Shown here: in pieces, positions 1 through 9,195 of the stretch
How positions within the stretch are numbered: the first letter of the stretch is position 1
Layout: each line of letters starts with the position of its first letter
Assembly: GCF_013348805.1 (NCBI RefSeq)
Contig: NZ_CP054690.1
Span: 1,860,001 to 1,924,000, forward strand
Direction of reading: 5' to 3'
Length of the DNA stretch: 64,000 nt
Source of the DNA: Rhodococcus sp. W8901
GTDB lineage: Bacteria > Actinomycetota > Actinomycetes > Mycobacteriales > Mycobacteriaceae
Made by a program: the position numbers and the translations under genes
The notes under the pieces: model-generated
The model's database searches: none
What the model saw: only the letters and a program-made list of their open reading frames with translations
Told to the model about the DNA's origin: nothing

Positions 1-1
1 C

Positions 2-1648
2 GAGCGCCTGACGGACAGGTTCCGGCTCCTCACCGCGGGTAGCAGGGTCGCTCCGACGCGGCAGCAGACTCTGCGCTGTTCCGTCGACTGGAGTTACGAG
101 TTGTGCACGCCGAAGGAACGTCGGATGTGGACTCGGTTGGCGGTGTTCTCGGGTGGTTTCGAACTCGATGCTGCAGAGGGCATCTGCGTGGATGACGCCG
201 CGCCGGGGGAGGTTCTGGACGTCGTGGCCTCGCTGGTCGACAAGTCGATCCTCCTCGTGGAGGGTTCCGGCCCGGTGGTGCGGTACGGCATGTTCGAGAC
301 TCTGCGCGACTACGGCCTGGAGAAGCTCGAGGAATCCGGCGAGCAGGTGCGCTGTCGGCGGCACCACCGCGACTGGTTTCGTGGCTTCGCCGAGCGCGCG
401 GCGGCCGGCTGGATCGGGCCCCGACAACCGGAGTCGATCGCCCGACTCGACCGGGAACAGGCGAACCTGCGTGACGCGCTGGAGTTCTGCGTCACCGAAC
501 CGGGCGAGGCAGACGCGGGGGTGGGCATGGCGGTCGCGATCTTCCCGTTCTGGTTCTGTCGCGGGATGTTCGGCGAAGCCCGACGATGGCTCGCGCGGAC
601 GCTCGAGCGGGCCGAGGACCGTCCCGATCGGGTCCGGGTGGGGGCGATGTGTGCGGCGAGTCAACTGGCGGGCATGCAGGACGACTTCGCGGCGGGTGCG
701 GACTTGATCGCGCACGCCGCACACCTCGCCGAGCTCATCGGAGATCCGCTGGTCGACGCGACGGTCGCACACGCCTGTGGTCGCCAAGCGATGTTCCGGC
801 GTGAGTTCGAGCGCGCGACCGGCTTCTTCGAGCAGGCGGTCGGTCCGTTTCGGGAGGAAGCCGATCCGCATCGGCTGATCTGCGTCCTGCAGGGTCTCGG
901 ACTGGTCGGCGGCATGAGCGGCGACATCGCGCGAGCGAAGGCCTGTCACGAGGAGGTCGTCGCGATCACGGCCGCACGTGGTGAGTGCGAGTTCCGGGCG
1001 CGGGCGATGTTCATGCTGGGCGTGGCCCTGTGGTGGCAGGGCGACCGTGCTCGCGCGTCCGGATTGTTCGTCGAGGCGCTGCAACTGACCCGCCGGGTCG
1101 ACGATCACTTCGGGGGCGCGGGCTGCCTCGAGTCGATGGCGTGGGGGGCCGCGGCTCTCCGGGAAGGCGAGCGAGCGGCGATCCTGTCCGGTGCCGCGGA
1201 AGCCCTTCGGCAGTCCATGGGTGTGTCCGTCGCGCTGATAACGACCATGCTCGCCCCCCACGAGGAATGCCGGCGGTTGTGCCGTCAGATTCTCGGCGAC
1301 CGGGCGTTCGAGGCAGCGTTCGCGAACGGGGCGGCACTCGAGTTCGCCGAAGCCGTCGACTACGCGCTCGGCCGCCGGGACGGGTTCGAACTGTCCCGCG
1401 CCGAGATGGAGGCCCCGACGGCGCCGATGCGGATCGTGATGCCGACCCCCGAGACGCCGGCGCTGACCCGCCGCGAAAGTCAGGTCGCGGATCTCGTCGC
1501 CCGCGGGCTGACGAACCGCGAGATCGCGGAGAAGCTGGTGATCTCGCCGCGCACCGCGGAGGGTCACGTCGAACGCGTGCTCGCCAAGCTCGGATTCGGC
1601 TCACGCGCCCAGATCGCGGCCTGGGTGGCCGAACACGATCGAACCTGA
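2..1648 (+). CDS. LuxR-family ATPase transcriptional regulator, 5' truncated by window edge
   Basis: The open frame enters from the left edge, so the start and the P-loop are outside; 548 residues are visible. The first visible residues (ERLTDRFRLL, then RQQTLRCSVDWSYELC) match the end of the NB-ARC/AAA module of large LuxR regulators, followed by a winged-helix stretch (RLAVFSGGFELDAAE) and a helical TPR-like middle. The last ~65 residues form a LuxR-type helix-turn-helix: LTRRESQVADLVARGLTNREIAEKL, then ISPRTAEGHVERVL. Such STAND-type regulators sense an unknown ligand through the repeat region and bind DNA through the C-terminal HTH. It ends 140 bp before a co-directed hydrolase gene, which may be a target. 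The family call is firm; the target is unknown. Confidence 0.93.
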   Translation, partial: ERLTDRFRLLTAGSRVAPTRQQTLRCSVDWSYELCTPKERRMWTRLAVFSGGFELDAAEGICVDDAAPGEVLDVVASLVDKSILLVEGSGPVVRYGMFETLRDYGLEKLEESGEQVRCRRHHRDWFRGFAERAAAGWIGPRQPESIARLDREQANLRDALEFCVTEPGEADAGVGMAVAIFPFWFCRGMFGEARRWLARTLERAEDRPDRVRVGAMCAASQLAGMQDDFAAGADLIAHAAHLAELIGDPLVDATVAHACGRQAMFRREFERATGFFEQAVGPFREEADPHRLICVLQGLGLVGGMSGDIARAKACHEEVVAITAARGECEFRARAMFMLGVALWWQGDRARASGLFVEALQLTRRVDDHFGGAGCLESMAWGAAALREGERAAILSGAAEALRQSMGVSVALITTMLAPHEECRRLCRQILGDRAFEAAFANGAALEFAEAVDYALGRRDGFELSRAEMEAPTAPMRIVMPTPETPALTRRESQVADLVARGLTNREIAEKLVISPRTAEGHVERVLAKLGFGSRAQIAAWVAEHDRT

Positions 1649-1787
1649 CCTGGTCATTCCGTGTGTGGCGCGGATACCCGCCGTAGCGAAGCACGTATGG
1701 ATACCGGTAGATCTACCGTCCCCGACGGGACGATTCCAGGGCACGCTGCGACCTGTCCCATCCGGTTCCGGAAGTCGAGGTCGTCCT

Positions 1788-2648
1788 GTGCGCCAGTATC
1801 CACCCGTTCACAGTTCGATCGAGGCCCGCTCTGCGGAGGTCCGCTGGCGGGACGTCGTGGTGGACGGGCGGAACGCGCCGTACGGCGTGGCCGGATCGGG
1901 GTCACCGGTGGTGTTTCTCCACGGGTTCGGGCTCACCCACCGCACCTATGCGGGCGCAGTCGAGCGACTCGCGGCCACCGGTGTGCGCGTGTACGCGCCC
2001 GCGTTACCCGGCTTCGCCGGCACCGACGCGCTGCCCCCGCACCGGGACGGGTTCGGAGGCTACGCGCGGTGGCTGGACCGGTTCCTCGACACGGTCGGTG
2101 TCGACGGGCCCGTCATGCTCGTCGGGCACTCGTTCGGCGGCGGGGTGGGGATCGCGTCGACGCACGACCTCGGGGCGCGGGTGTCGAGGTTGGTGCTGGT
2201 CAACTCTGTGGGTGGTGGGGCCTGGGCGCCCGGTGGGCCGCCGCGCGAACTCCGCGAACGTCCCCTCTGGCGGTGGGGCGCATCCGCGGCCGTCGACGCT
2301 GTCCTCGCCCGGACCCCGGCGAGCGCGATCGCGTCGATCGCCGGCGACGCGCTGCGCAACGCGGTCCGCAGCCCGGCAACGCTGTGGCGGATCGGTGAAC
2401 TGGCCCGCGGCGCCGATCTGCGGGCCGAGGCGTCCCGGATCGCCGAGCGCGGCGTACCGACCACGATGGTGTGGAGCCACGGCGACACGTTCATCCCCCG
2501 CGCCAGCTTCGAGTCACTGCGGGGAGCGCTGCGCGACCCGCACGTGCACCGGGTCCCCGGCTGTCACGGCTGGCTGATCGGCGATCCGGACAGCTTCGGC
2601 CGGGCGATGACCACGGTGCTGGGGCTGCCGATCGCGCCGGCCGCGTGA
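1788..2648 (+). CDS. alpha/beta hydrolase
   Basis: A 286-residue alpha/beta-hydrolase. Seen directly: the oxyanion loop VVFLHGFGLTHRTY, the nucleophile elbow GHSFGGG, an acid region (WSHGDTF) and the C-terminal histidine in PGCHGWLIGD, so the Ser-Asp-His triad appears complete. The GTG at 1788 is chosen because GAGG lies seven bases upstream and the homologous part begins soon after; the frame stays open to a GTG at 1665, but those 41 residues look non-coding. Substrate is not predictable; ester, lactone or C-C bond hydrolysis are all possible in this fold. It is followed after 18 bp by a crotonase and may start a small acyl-CoA catabolic operon. Confidence 0.9.
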   Translation: MRQYPPVHSSIEARSAEVRWRDVVVDGRNAPYGVAGSGSPVVFLHGFGLTHRTYAGAVERLAATGVRVYAPALPGFAGTDALPPHRDGFGGYARWLDRFLDTVGVDGPVMLVGHSFGGGVGIASTHDLGARVSRLVLVNSVGGGAWAPGGPPRELRERPLWRWGASAAVDAVLARTPASAIASIAGDALRNAVRSPATLWRIGELARGADLRAEASRIAERGVPTTMVWSHGDTFIPRASFESLRGALRDPHVHRVPGCHGWLIGDPDSFGRAMTTVLGLPIAPAA

Positions 2649-2666
2649 CGGTGGCATTCTGTGCCC

Positions 2667-3485
2667 ATGACCGAACCTGACGCCCTGTCCGCCGCAGGAT
2701 CCCGTCCGACCCGACTCGAGCGCGTCATCACCGACGCCGGTGCCGAGATCGCGATCCTCACCTTCGCGCACGGGCCGCTGAACCTGTTCGACCGGGCCAT
2801 GTTCGACGCGGTCATCGCCGACATCGCGGACCTCACCGCCCGGCCGCCGCGGGCGGTGCTGTTGCGGGCCGAGGGCAAGGTGGTCTCGGGCGGCGTGGAT
2901 GTCCACGTGTTCGACGGGCTCACGGTGGAACAGGGCACCGCACTGTGGCAGTCGCTGTTCGCGCAGATCGGGCATCCACTCGAGGCGTTGCCGTGCCCCG
3001 TCGTCTTCGCCGCCCACGGGTTGACCCTCACCGCCGCGTTCGAGATCGCGCTCGCGTGCGACATCGTCATTGCCGGTCCGAAGGCGAAGTTCGGACTGGT
3101 CGAGACCGTTGTCGGGTTGACGCCCTCGATGGGCGGCCCGCAGCGTCTGGCCGAACGCGCCGGATCGGGACGCGCCCGGGAGTTGGTGATGACCGCGGAC
3201 CTGTACGACGCGGCGACCATGCACGAGTGGGGTGTCGTCAACTACGTCCACGAGGACGTCGACGGCGCGGCCCGGTCGCTGGTCGCGCGCCTCGCGGACG
3301 GTCCCACCCGCGCGCATGCCGCCACCAAGGAGATTGTCTCGGCGTGGCGTTCCGGCGGTGTCGCGCACGCGGATTCGATCACACCGGAGACCTCCGGTGC
3401 GCTGTTCGCGACGGCCGATCTGCAGGGGGCCGTCCGCAGCTTCCTCGACGTCGGGCCGGGGCACGCGACGTACACCGGGGAGTAG
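2667..3485 (+). CDS. enoyl-CoA hydratase/isomerase (crotonase) family protein
   Basis: A 272-residue crotonase-fold protein. The CoA-binding/oxyanion segments are recognisable: VVSGGVDVHVF in the first half and AAHGLTLTAAFEIALACD followed by KFGLVETVVGLTPSMGG in the second. The usual glutamates of true hydratases are not clear in the expected place, so it could be an isomerase, hydrolase or hydratase acting on an acyl-CoA. ATG 2667 is preferred over the in-frame GTG two codons upstream. It sits between an alpha/beta hydrolase and a (frameshifted) acyl-CoA ligase, with a second crotonase downstream, which fits a beta-oxidation-type cluster. Confidence 0.9.
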   Translation: MTEPDALSAAGSRPTRLERVITDAGAEIAILTFAHGPLNLFDRAMFDAVIADIADLTARPPRAVLLRAEGKVVSGGVDVHVFDGLTVEQGTALWQSLFAQIGHPLEALPCPVVFAAHGLTLTAAFEIALACDIVIAGPKAKFGLVETVVGLTPSMGGPQRLAERAGSGRARELVMTADLYDAATMHEWGVVNYVHEDVDGAARSLVARLADGPTRAHAATKEIVSAWRSGGVAHADSITPETSGALFATADLQGAVRSFLDVGPGHATYTGE

Positions 3486-3572
3486 CGGCGCGCCGAGGGT
3501 GCGGTTCGACGGACGCGAGTGTGACGGCGGTCATATAGTCGTGCTGGTGGAACCTACTCGGTGGAGGTGGGC

Positions 3573-5131
3573 ATGGCGTCGCTGCTCGAGTACTCGGCCG
3601 GGCCCGGTCGCCTGCGGGACGACCGCTTGGTGCGCGGTACGGACGGTCTGCTCCGATACACCGGGCTGACCTCCTCGCTCACCGAACTCCTCGACGTCGC
3701 CGCGCACCGCTTCGGCTCCCGGGAGGCCGTCGTCGAGGTCGGCGGTGCGCGCCTCACGCACGCACAGTTGTGGACGTCGGCGTCGCGGGTTGCCGGGGGT
3801 CTACTCCAGCAGGGGATCGACATCGGTGACCGTGTCGCGATCCGCATGCCGAACGGGGCCCGCTGGGTGCAGGCGTTTCTCGGTGTGCTGCTGGCCGGGG
3901 GAGTGCCGGTGCCGATCCATCCGGGCCACGGCGTCGAGGAGACGCGGCACATCATGGCCGACAGCGGCAGTGTCCTCGTGCTGGACGGCGAACTGCCGCA
4001 GGGGGTCCGTTCATCGACGACGGTGCGGGACCCGACGATTCGGCGCTGCTGTTCTATACCGGCGGCACGACGGGCCCGCCGAAGGGTGTCGAACTCTGCC
4101 ACGAGAACGTGCTCTCGACGATCGAGGCGGTGATCCGGGCCTGGGACCTGGATGTGGGAGCCGCCGGAGCCGTCGGCGGCGTACGCCACGCGATCGCGTT
4201 GCCGCTCAGCTCGGCGGCGGGCTGCGTATCGCAGTTGCTTCCGACGCTCGTCGTGGGCGGCACCGTCGTCCTGCAATCCCACGCCGACGTCGGCGGTCTG
4301 CTCCACGCGCTCGATGTCGAACGAGTCGAACGTCTTTCGGTGGCCGCGCCTCTCTACCGGCAGATGGTCCGGGCGCCCGGCCGCGAGTTCGATGCGGTGC
4401 GGTTCCTCGCACTCGACGACGAACCGCTCTCGACCCCGATGCTGCGTCGCCTGCGCGACCGCTTCCCGGCAGCCGACGTCGCCTCCGGCTGGGCGATGAC
4501 CGAGACGGGTGGTGCCGGACTGATCCAACGGGTCGGTGCCGCCTCCGGTGACGACCACCTACTCGAATCACCGCACGGGGGAATGGAGTTCGCGGTCGCC
4601 GAATCCGATCCGGGTATCGGCGAGTTGTGGTGCCGAGGCCCCAGCGTGATGCGGGGCTACTGGGGTGATCCCGCGACCACCGCCCGCACCACGGTCGGGG
4701 GATGGCTGCACACCGGTGACGTGATGCGGGTCGGTCGCAACGGTTCGTTCCGCATCGCGGGCCGTGCCGGGGATGCGATCGAGTTCCCCGGCGGGGTCGT
4801 CTACAGCCGAGAGGTCGAGGTCGCGCTGCTCGAATGCCCCGGGGTGTCCGAGGCCGCGGTGGTGGGGGTGACCACCGCCGGCGGGCCGGACCTGGGCGTG
4901 GCCGTCGTCCGGGAGTCCGGCGCCGACGTCGGTCTCGACACGGTCCGTGAGCACGTCCGAGCCGTGCTGTCGGGGTATCGCCCGTCACGTCGCCTGTGCG
5001 CGAGCGTGCCCATGCTGCCGCGCACGTCCACGGGACGCGTCGACCGGCGGTCGGTACGGTCTTGGCTGCAGGGTGTGCACGGTTCGCCAGGTTTCTGCTC
5101 CACGACGAAGGGATATGTCGATGTCGGATGA
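3573..5131 (+). pseudogene. acyl-CoA synthetase (AMP-binding family), interrupted by a frameshift
   Basis: Two frames together make one ANL-superfamily ligase of about 519 residues. The N-terminal part runs from ATG 3573 (RBS GGAGG 3563-3567) to about 4000. The frame then breaks at a run of five G (4001-4005), and the protein continues one frame back with LLFYTGGTTGPPKGVELCHEN (the P-loop), MTETGGAG, GELWCRGPSVMRGYWG, GGWLHTGDV and the C-terminal lid. Adding one base at the G run restores a continuous protein. Either this is a true single-base deletion or a homopolymer sequencing error. It would activate a carboxylic acid as its CoA thioester for the flanking crotonases. The last bases overlap the next gene's start. 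Confidence 0.85.
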
Positions 5132-5882
5132 GGTCCTGCTCGACCGCCGCGATCGGGTGCTCGTGATCACGATCAACCGTCCGGAGGCGCGCAACGCGAT
5201 CAACGGCGCGGTGAGCCGCGGTCTCGCCGCCGCCGTCGACGAGTTGGACGAGGATCCGGATCTGTCCCTCGCGATCCTGACCGGTGCCGGTGGGAACTTC
5301 TGCGCGGGTATGGATCTCAAGGCATTCGTGGCCGGCGAGAACGTCGTGGTGCCGGGCAGGGGCCTCGGCTTCACGGAGGCGCCGCCGCGCAAGCCGATCA
5401 TCTCGGCCGTGGAAGGGTATGCGCTGGCGGGCGGCACGGAACTGGTGCTCGCGACGGATCTGGTGGTGGCGTCGCGCGAGGCCAAGTTCGGCATTCCGGA
5501 GGTCAAGCGCGGGCTGGCCGCCGGGGCCGGTGGCCTGTTGCGGCTGCCCGAGCGGATTCCGTACCAGAAGGCGATGGAGTACGCCCTGACCGGCGATCCG
5601 TTCACGGCCGCGGAGGCCGCCGCGTACGGGTTCGTGAACACGCTGACCGAGCCGGGCTGCGCGCTCGACGGCGCGCTCGCGCTCGCCGACCGGATCACGG
5701 CCAACGGCCCGCTCGCCGTCGCCAAGACCAAGGAGGTGCTCGTCCGTGCCCGCGACTGGCCCGCCGACGAGGCGTTCACCCGGCAGCTCGAGGTGATCGG
5801 CCCCGTGTTCGGTTCCGAGGACGCGCGGGAGGGGGCCACCGCGTTCGCGGAGAAGCGGGCCCCCGTGTGGAAGGGGCGTTGA
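5121..5882 (+). CDS. enoyl-CoA hydratase/isomerase (crotonase) family protein
   Basis: A 253-residue crotonase. GAGGNFCAGMDLKAF and VEGYALAGGTELVLATDL give the two oxyanion-hole regions, and FGIPEVKRGLAAGAGGLLRL the catalytic helix. The start at ATG 5121 has GAAGGG eight bases upstream; an ATG at 5115 is in frame but too close to that site. The start lies 11 bp inside the end of the upstream acyl-CoA ligase frame, implying translational coupling. Probable role: hydration or isomerisation of an enoyl-CoA made by the ligase. It is not closely related to the crotonase at 2667, so the two probably act at different steps. Confidence 0.92.
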   Translation: MSDEVLLDRRDRVLVITINRPEARNAINGAVSRGLAAAVDELDEDPDLSLAILTGAGGNFCAGMDLKAFVAGENVVVPGRGLGFTEAPPRKPIISAVEGYALAGGTELVLATDLVVASREAKFGIPEVKRGLAAGAGGLLRLPERIPYQKAMEYALTGDPFTAAEAAAYGFVNTLTEPGCALDGALALADRITANGPLAVAKTKEVLVRARDWPADEAFTRQLEVIGPVFGSEDAREGATAFAEKRAPVWKGR

Positions 5883-5887
5883 CGAAC

Positions 5888-6856
5888 ATGGCCGCGTTGC
5901 CGTTCGCGGAGTTGCACATGCACATCGAGGGGGCTCTCGGCCCGGAGCTGATCTTCGCGTTGGCCGAGCGCAACCGCATGCACCTGCCCTACGTGGACCT
6001 GGCCGATCTCGAATCGCGCTACGAGTTCACCGATCTGCAGTCGTTCCTCGACCTGTACTACGCGAACATGGCGGTGCTGCGGACGGCGGAGGACTTCGCC
6101 GACCTCACCCGGGACTACCTGCGCCGTGCGGCCGCCGCGGGAGTGCGGCACGCGGAGATCTTCTTCGACCCGCAGGCCCACGTCTCGCGCGGTGTTCCGC
6201 TGCAGGTGGTGCTGGACGGGATCCTCGACGCGCTCGCCGCCAGTGAGCGGGAGTTCGGCGTGAGCAGCGGCCTGATCGCGGCGTTCCTGCGCGACCAACC
6301 CGTGCACGACGCGGAGGAGGTGCTCGCGGAGATCCTGAGACTGCAGGCGCCGATCATCGGCGTCGGACTCGATTCCGCGGAGGTCGGCTACCCGCCGACG
6401 CTGTTCGAGGACGTCTTCGCCCACGCCCGCGCCGAGGGTCTGCACGTGGTGGCGCACGCCGGCGAGGAGGGCCCGCCCGAATATATCTGGCAGGCATTGG
6501 ATCTCCTCGGCGCCGAGCGGATCGACCACGGTGTGCGCTGTCTCGAGGACCAGGCACTCGTGCAGCGTCTGGTGGACGAGGAGATCCCCCTGACCGTGTG
6601 CCCGCTGTCGAATGTCCGTCTGCGCGTGGTGGATACGATCGCCGAACATCCCCTGCGCACGATGCTGCGCGCGGGTCTGCGGGTGACCGTCAACTCCGAC
6701 GACCCCGCCTACTTCGGCGGTGACGTGGGCGAGAACTTCGCACAGCTGCGGGCCGGGATCGGGTTGACCGACGACGAGGTCGAGACGCTGGCACGCAACT
6801 CGATCGAGGCGTCCTTCGCGTCGCCCGCCCGCAAGGCCGAACTGCTCCGCACCTAG
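5888..6856 (+). CDS. adenine deaminase (adenosine-deaminase superfamily)
   Basis: A 322-residue TIM-barrel amidohydrolase that would convert adenine to hypoxanthine and ammonia in purine salvage. Zinc ligands and catalytic residues are visible: ELHMHIEG (HxH), VVAHAGEEGPPEYIW (His and Glu), RIDHGVR (His) and VTVNSDDPAYF (paired Asp). The wording around the barrel (ELxFALAERN, YANMAVLRTAEDFADL, FFDPQAH, GLDSAEVGYPP) is that of the Aah1/PA0148 adenine-deaminase branch rather than classical adenosine deaminases, which is why adenine is favoured as substrate. ATG 5888 follows GGAAGGGG by ten bases and lies five bases after the upstream crotonase stop. A strong hairpin terminator follows. Confidence 0.88.
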   Translation: MAALPFAELHMHIEGALGPELIFALAERNRMHLPYVDLADLESRYEFTDLQSFLDLYYANMAVLRTAEDFADLTRDYLRRAAAAGVRHAEIFFDPQAHVSRGVPLQVVLDGILDALAASEREFGVSSGLIAAFLRDQPVHDAEEVLAEILRLQAPIIGVGLDSAEVGYPPTLFEDVFAHARAEGLHVVAHAGEEGPPEYIWQALDLLGAERIDHGVRCLEDQALVQRLVDEEIPLTVCPLSNVRLRVVDTIAEHPLRTMLRAGLRVTVNSDDPAYFGGDVGENFAQLRAGIGLTDDEVETLARNSIEASFASPARKAELLRT

Positions 6857-6866
6857 GCGGACGGGC

Positions 6867-6897
6867 GGTCCGGGCGCCCCCGGCGGGCGCCCGGACC
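6867..6897. terminator. intrinsic terminator-like hairpin
   Basis: A perfect 12-bp stem (GGTCCGGGCGCC / GGCGCCCGGACC) with a 7-base loop lies between the convergent adenine deaminase and dps genes. It has no T-tract, as is common in high-GC actinobacteria, and could serve both strands. Confidence 0.75.
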
Positions 6898-6937
6898 GGG
6901 ATCTGGTGGATGCGCTGGTGCGTGTGGCGGGTACCGG

Positions 6938-7477
6938 TCAGCGCACGGCGGCCGCGGCCTTCTTCTCGGTGGGCTCGCCCTCGTTGGCCAGACGGCCCCC
7001 GGAGTTCTCGAGGTGGGCACGGACGAACCACTGGAACTTCTCCAGTTCCGCGGTCTGACCGATCAGCATGTCCTCGGTGATCGGGTCGATCTCGCCGACC
7101 TTCGCAATCGCCTTCCGATTGTGCTCGATCACGCCGGTGTACACGAGATCGAGAGCAGCGAGGTGCGCCTGGGCGCTGTCGCGCCCGACGGAGTAGTCGT
7201 CCCACGACCGGTCCTTCTCGATGGCGCCGGGCGTGCCCTGGGGGGAGGCACCCAACGCTGCGATCCGTTCGGCGACCGCGTCGGCGAAGCCGCGGACCAG
7301 GTCCACCTGCGGGTCGATCATCTCGTGGACGCCGATGAAGTTGGGGCCCACGACGTTCCAGTGGATGTGCTTGAGCGTCAGGTGGAGGTCGTTGTAGGCG
7401 CTGAGTCGATTCTGGAGCGTGTTCGCGACCGTGGCGCCCTGGTCTGCGGTCAGTCCGGGAACGGTGAAGTTCGTCAT
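6938..7477 (-). CDS. dps: Dps-family DNA-protecting ferritin-like protein
   Basis: A 179-residue four-helix Dps protein, which stores iron using peroxide and shields DNA in stress or stationary phase. Ferroxidase-site residues are visible at the dimer interface: LKHIHWNVVGPNFIGVHEMID (His, His, Asp) and DLVRGFADAVAERIAALG. The tail is short and basic/alanine-rich (EKKAAAAVR), a possible DNA-binding extension. ATG 7477 has AAAGGA seven bases upstream. It is a single-gene unit, convergent with the adenine deaminase gene and divergent from a coiled-coil gene, with a 183-bp AT-richer upstream region that should carry its promoter. Confidence 0.95.
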   Translation of the reverse strand: MTNFTVPGLTADQGATVANTLQNRLSAYNDLHLTLKHIHWNVVGPNFIGVHEMIDPQVDLVRGFADAVAERIAALGASPQGTPGAIEKDRSWDDYSVGRDSAQAHLAALDLVYTGVIEHNRKAIAKVGEIDPITEDMLIGQTAELEKFQWFVRAHLENSGGRLANEGEPTEKKAAAAVR

Positions 7478-7660
7478 CGTCTGTCCTTTCGATCCTGTGT
7501 CCACACCTGCCGGCCGATTCGAACTCTTTGTCGGCCGAGCGATGTTGTCCTGTTCAACGGTACTACAAAATCTATGTCCTGCACGGTAGATAAGTTGACG
7601 CAGGTGGGGCGAGAATTTCGAACCCTGGTCGGTGGGCGAGCGCGGTGTCAGGATCGACGC

Positions 7661-8518
7661 GTGGACGTCGAGGAAGTGGCCGACGAGCTGTACGGGCTGG
7701 ATCCGTCCGTGTTCGTCGCGGCCCGCACCGGCCGGGTCGCACAGGCGAAGGCGAGGAAGGATCGTGACGCGGCCCGGGCGCTGGCGGCGTTGAGGAAGCC
7801 CACGACCGTCGGGTGGCTCGTGAACCTGCTGGCCCGCGAGTCGCCCGACGACGTCTCCGCGGTGCTGGCGCTCGGGGATGCGCTGCGACAGGCGCAGCGA
7901 CGCCTCGACCCTACGGCGCTCCGCGAACTCTCCGATCAGCGGCAGCGGGTGGTGCGGGCGCTCGCGGAACGCGCGGGCCGGTTGGCTGCGGAGCGTGGCA
8001 GGGTGGTGGGCGAGGCGGCACTGCGAGAGGTCGCGCAGACGCTGCATGCCGCGATGGCGGACCCGGACCTGGCGCGCACCGTGGAGCGGGGACGGGTGCT
8101 CTGTGCCGCGAGGTACAGCGGTTTCGGGCCGGCCGTCCTGGAATCGGTGGGTCGCGGAGAGCGCTCGGCGGCGGGCGCCGCGGCGGCTCGGAAAGGCTCT
8201 GGCGCAGCGAGTCTCGGTGCGGACGCCCGGGAGGTCGCGCGGGCCGAGCTCACCGCCGCCCGCGCCTCGGCCGAGGCGGCGCGGGAGGCGACGGACGTCG
8301 CCGAGCGTGAGGTGTCCCGGCTCGATGCGGAAGCCGCGGAGATCGCGGACCGGATGGAGGTCCTGCGGCGCGACCTCGAACATCTGGAACAGCGCGACGC
8401 GTTCGTTCGGGAGTCGGCGCACGCGGCGAACGCGGCTGCGCGGTCGGCGCGAAGCGATCTCGAGCGTGCCCGCCGCTGGGAGTCGGAGGCGGAGGCGGCT
8501 GTCGAGGACGGCAACTGA
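7661..8518 (+). CDS. conserved hypothetical protein, predicted coiled coil
   Basis: No function recognised. The 285-residue product opens with a compact region (VEEVADELYGLDPSVFVAARTGRVAQAK, taken from 7664 on, shown here in two parts of the same helix-rich block) and is almost entirely helical afterwards. Residues ~195-280 are alternating Ala/Arg/Glu heptads (AREVARAELTAARASAE and later RRDLEHLEQRDAFV), strongly suggesting a coiled coil. There is no signal peptide or membrane span. GTG 7661 is chosen for the AGGAT eight bases upstream; the frame is open far upstream but that part is antisense to dps. It is divergent from dps, so a nucleoid or stress role is conceivable, but that is only context. 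Confidence 0.75.
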   Translation: MDVEEVADELYGLDPSVFVAARTGRVAQAKARKDRDAARALAALRKPTTVGWLVNLLARESPDDVSAVLALGDALRQAQRRLDPTALRELSDQRQRVVRALAERAGRLAAERGRVVGEAALREVAQTLHAAMADPDLARTVERGRVLCAARYSGFGPAVLESVGRGERSAAGAAAARKGSGAASLGADAREVARAELTAARASAEAAREATDVAEREVSRLDAEAAEIADRMEVLRRDLEHLEQRDAFVRESAHAANAAARSARSDLERARRWESEAEAAVEDGN

Positions 8519-8532
8519 GGTGCGTATTCTCG

Positions 8533-8554
8533 TATTCCAAGGAGTGATGGAATA
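8533..8554 (+). promoter_or_regulatory. inverted repeat enclosing the ribosome-binding site of the ArsR-rhodanese gene
   Basis: TATTCC (8533-8538) and GGAATA (8549-8554) form a 6-bp inverted repeat around AAGGAG and run into the ATG. A further TATTC copy sits just upstream at about 8525. In RNA the hairpin would bury the ribosome-binding site; in DNA it could be an ArsR operator. Which, if either, is inference. Confidence 0.4.
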
Positions 8555-9195
8555 TGAGTGAGTCCGATGCGGACATGTACGACCAACTCGCACGCACAGC
8601 GAAGGCGATGGCGAACGGCAAGAGGCTGGCACTACTCGAGTTGATGGCGCAGGGCGAGCAGTCCGTCGAGACCCTCGCTCGGGGAGCGTCGCTCAAGGTG
8701 ACGAGCGCGTCCTCGCACCTGCAGATCCTCAAGAGTGCCGGCCTGGTGCGCACGCGGCGCGAGGGCACCACGATCTTCTACCGGCTCGCCGGGCTCGACG
8801 TCGCGCGGCTGTACGTGTCGATGAAGGACGTCGGTGCGGCGCACCTGCCCGGACTCGCGCACGGCGAGGGGACCGAGTTCTCCGACGAGCTTGCGACGCA
8901 GATGCGTTCCGGATCCGTCGTCGTTCTCGACGTCCGGCCGCACGCGGAGTTCACGGCGGGACACCTGCCCGGCGCGGTATCCATCCCGCTCGACGAGCTC
9001 GGCGCGCGCGCCGATGAACTGCCGGTGAGGACGCACGTCGTCGTGTATTGCCGCGGTGAGCTGTGCGGAATGGCCCGCGACGCCGCCGACCTCCTCCGGC
9101 AGCGGGGACTGAGCGCGGCCGCGTTGGACGAGGGCATCCTCGAATGGCGGGCCTCGGGCATCGAACTCGCCGGGACCGCCGGAGACGCCTCGTGA
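8554..9195 (+). CDS. ArsR-type regulator fused to a rhodanese domain
   Basis: A 213-residue two-domain protein. Residues 1-95 are an ArsR/SmtB winged helix (ANGKRLALLELM, then LKVTSASSHLQILKSAGLV and the wing TRREGTTIFYRL). Residues 105-205 are a rhodanese domain with VVLDVRPHAEFTAGHLPGA and the active-site loop YCRGELCG (Cys166 as sulfur acceptor, Cys171 nearby). The metal-binding ELCVCDL motif of arsenic and zinc sensors is absent, so sensing probably goes through the rhodanese cysteine (persulfide or oxidants). The stop overlaps the GTG of an MFS transporter by four bases, so it very likely controls that transporter. RBS AAGGAG lies before ATG 8554. Confidence 0.93.
   Translation: MSESDADMYDQLARTAKAMANGKRLALLELMAQGEQSVETLARGASLKVTSASSHLQILKSAGLVRTRREGTTIFYRLAGLDVARLYVSMKDVGAAHLPGLAHGEGTEFSDELATQMRSGSVVVLDVRPHAEFTAGHLPGAVSIPLDELGARADELPVRTHVVVYCRGELCGMARDAADLLRQRGLSAAALDEGILEWRASGIELAGTAGDAS

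Noticed and set aside
1665-1787. Longer N-terminus for the alpha/beta hydrolase from GTG 1665
   Set aside because: The extra 41 residues are not hydrolase-like, and GAGG precedes the GTG at 1788.
4985-6649. 554-codon open frame antisense to the crotonase and adenine deaminase
   Set aside because: Mirror frame of two well-supported genes; product has no family features.
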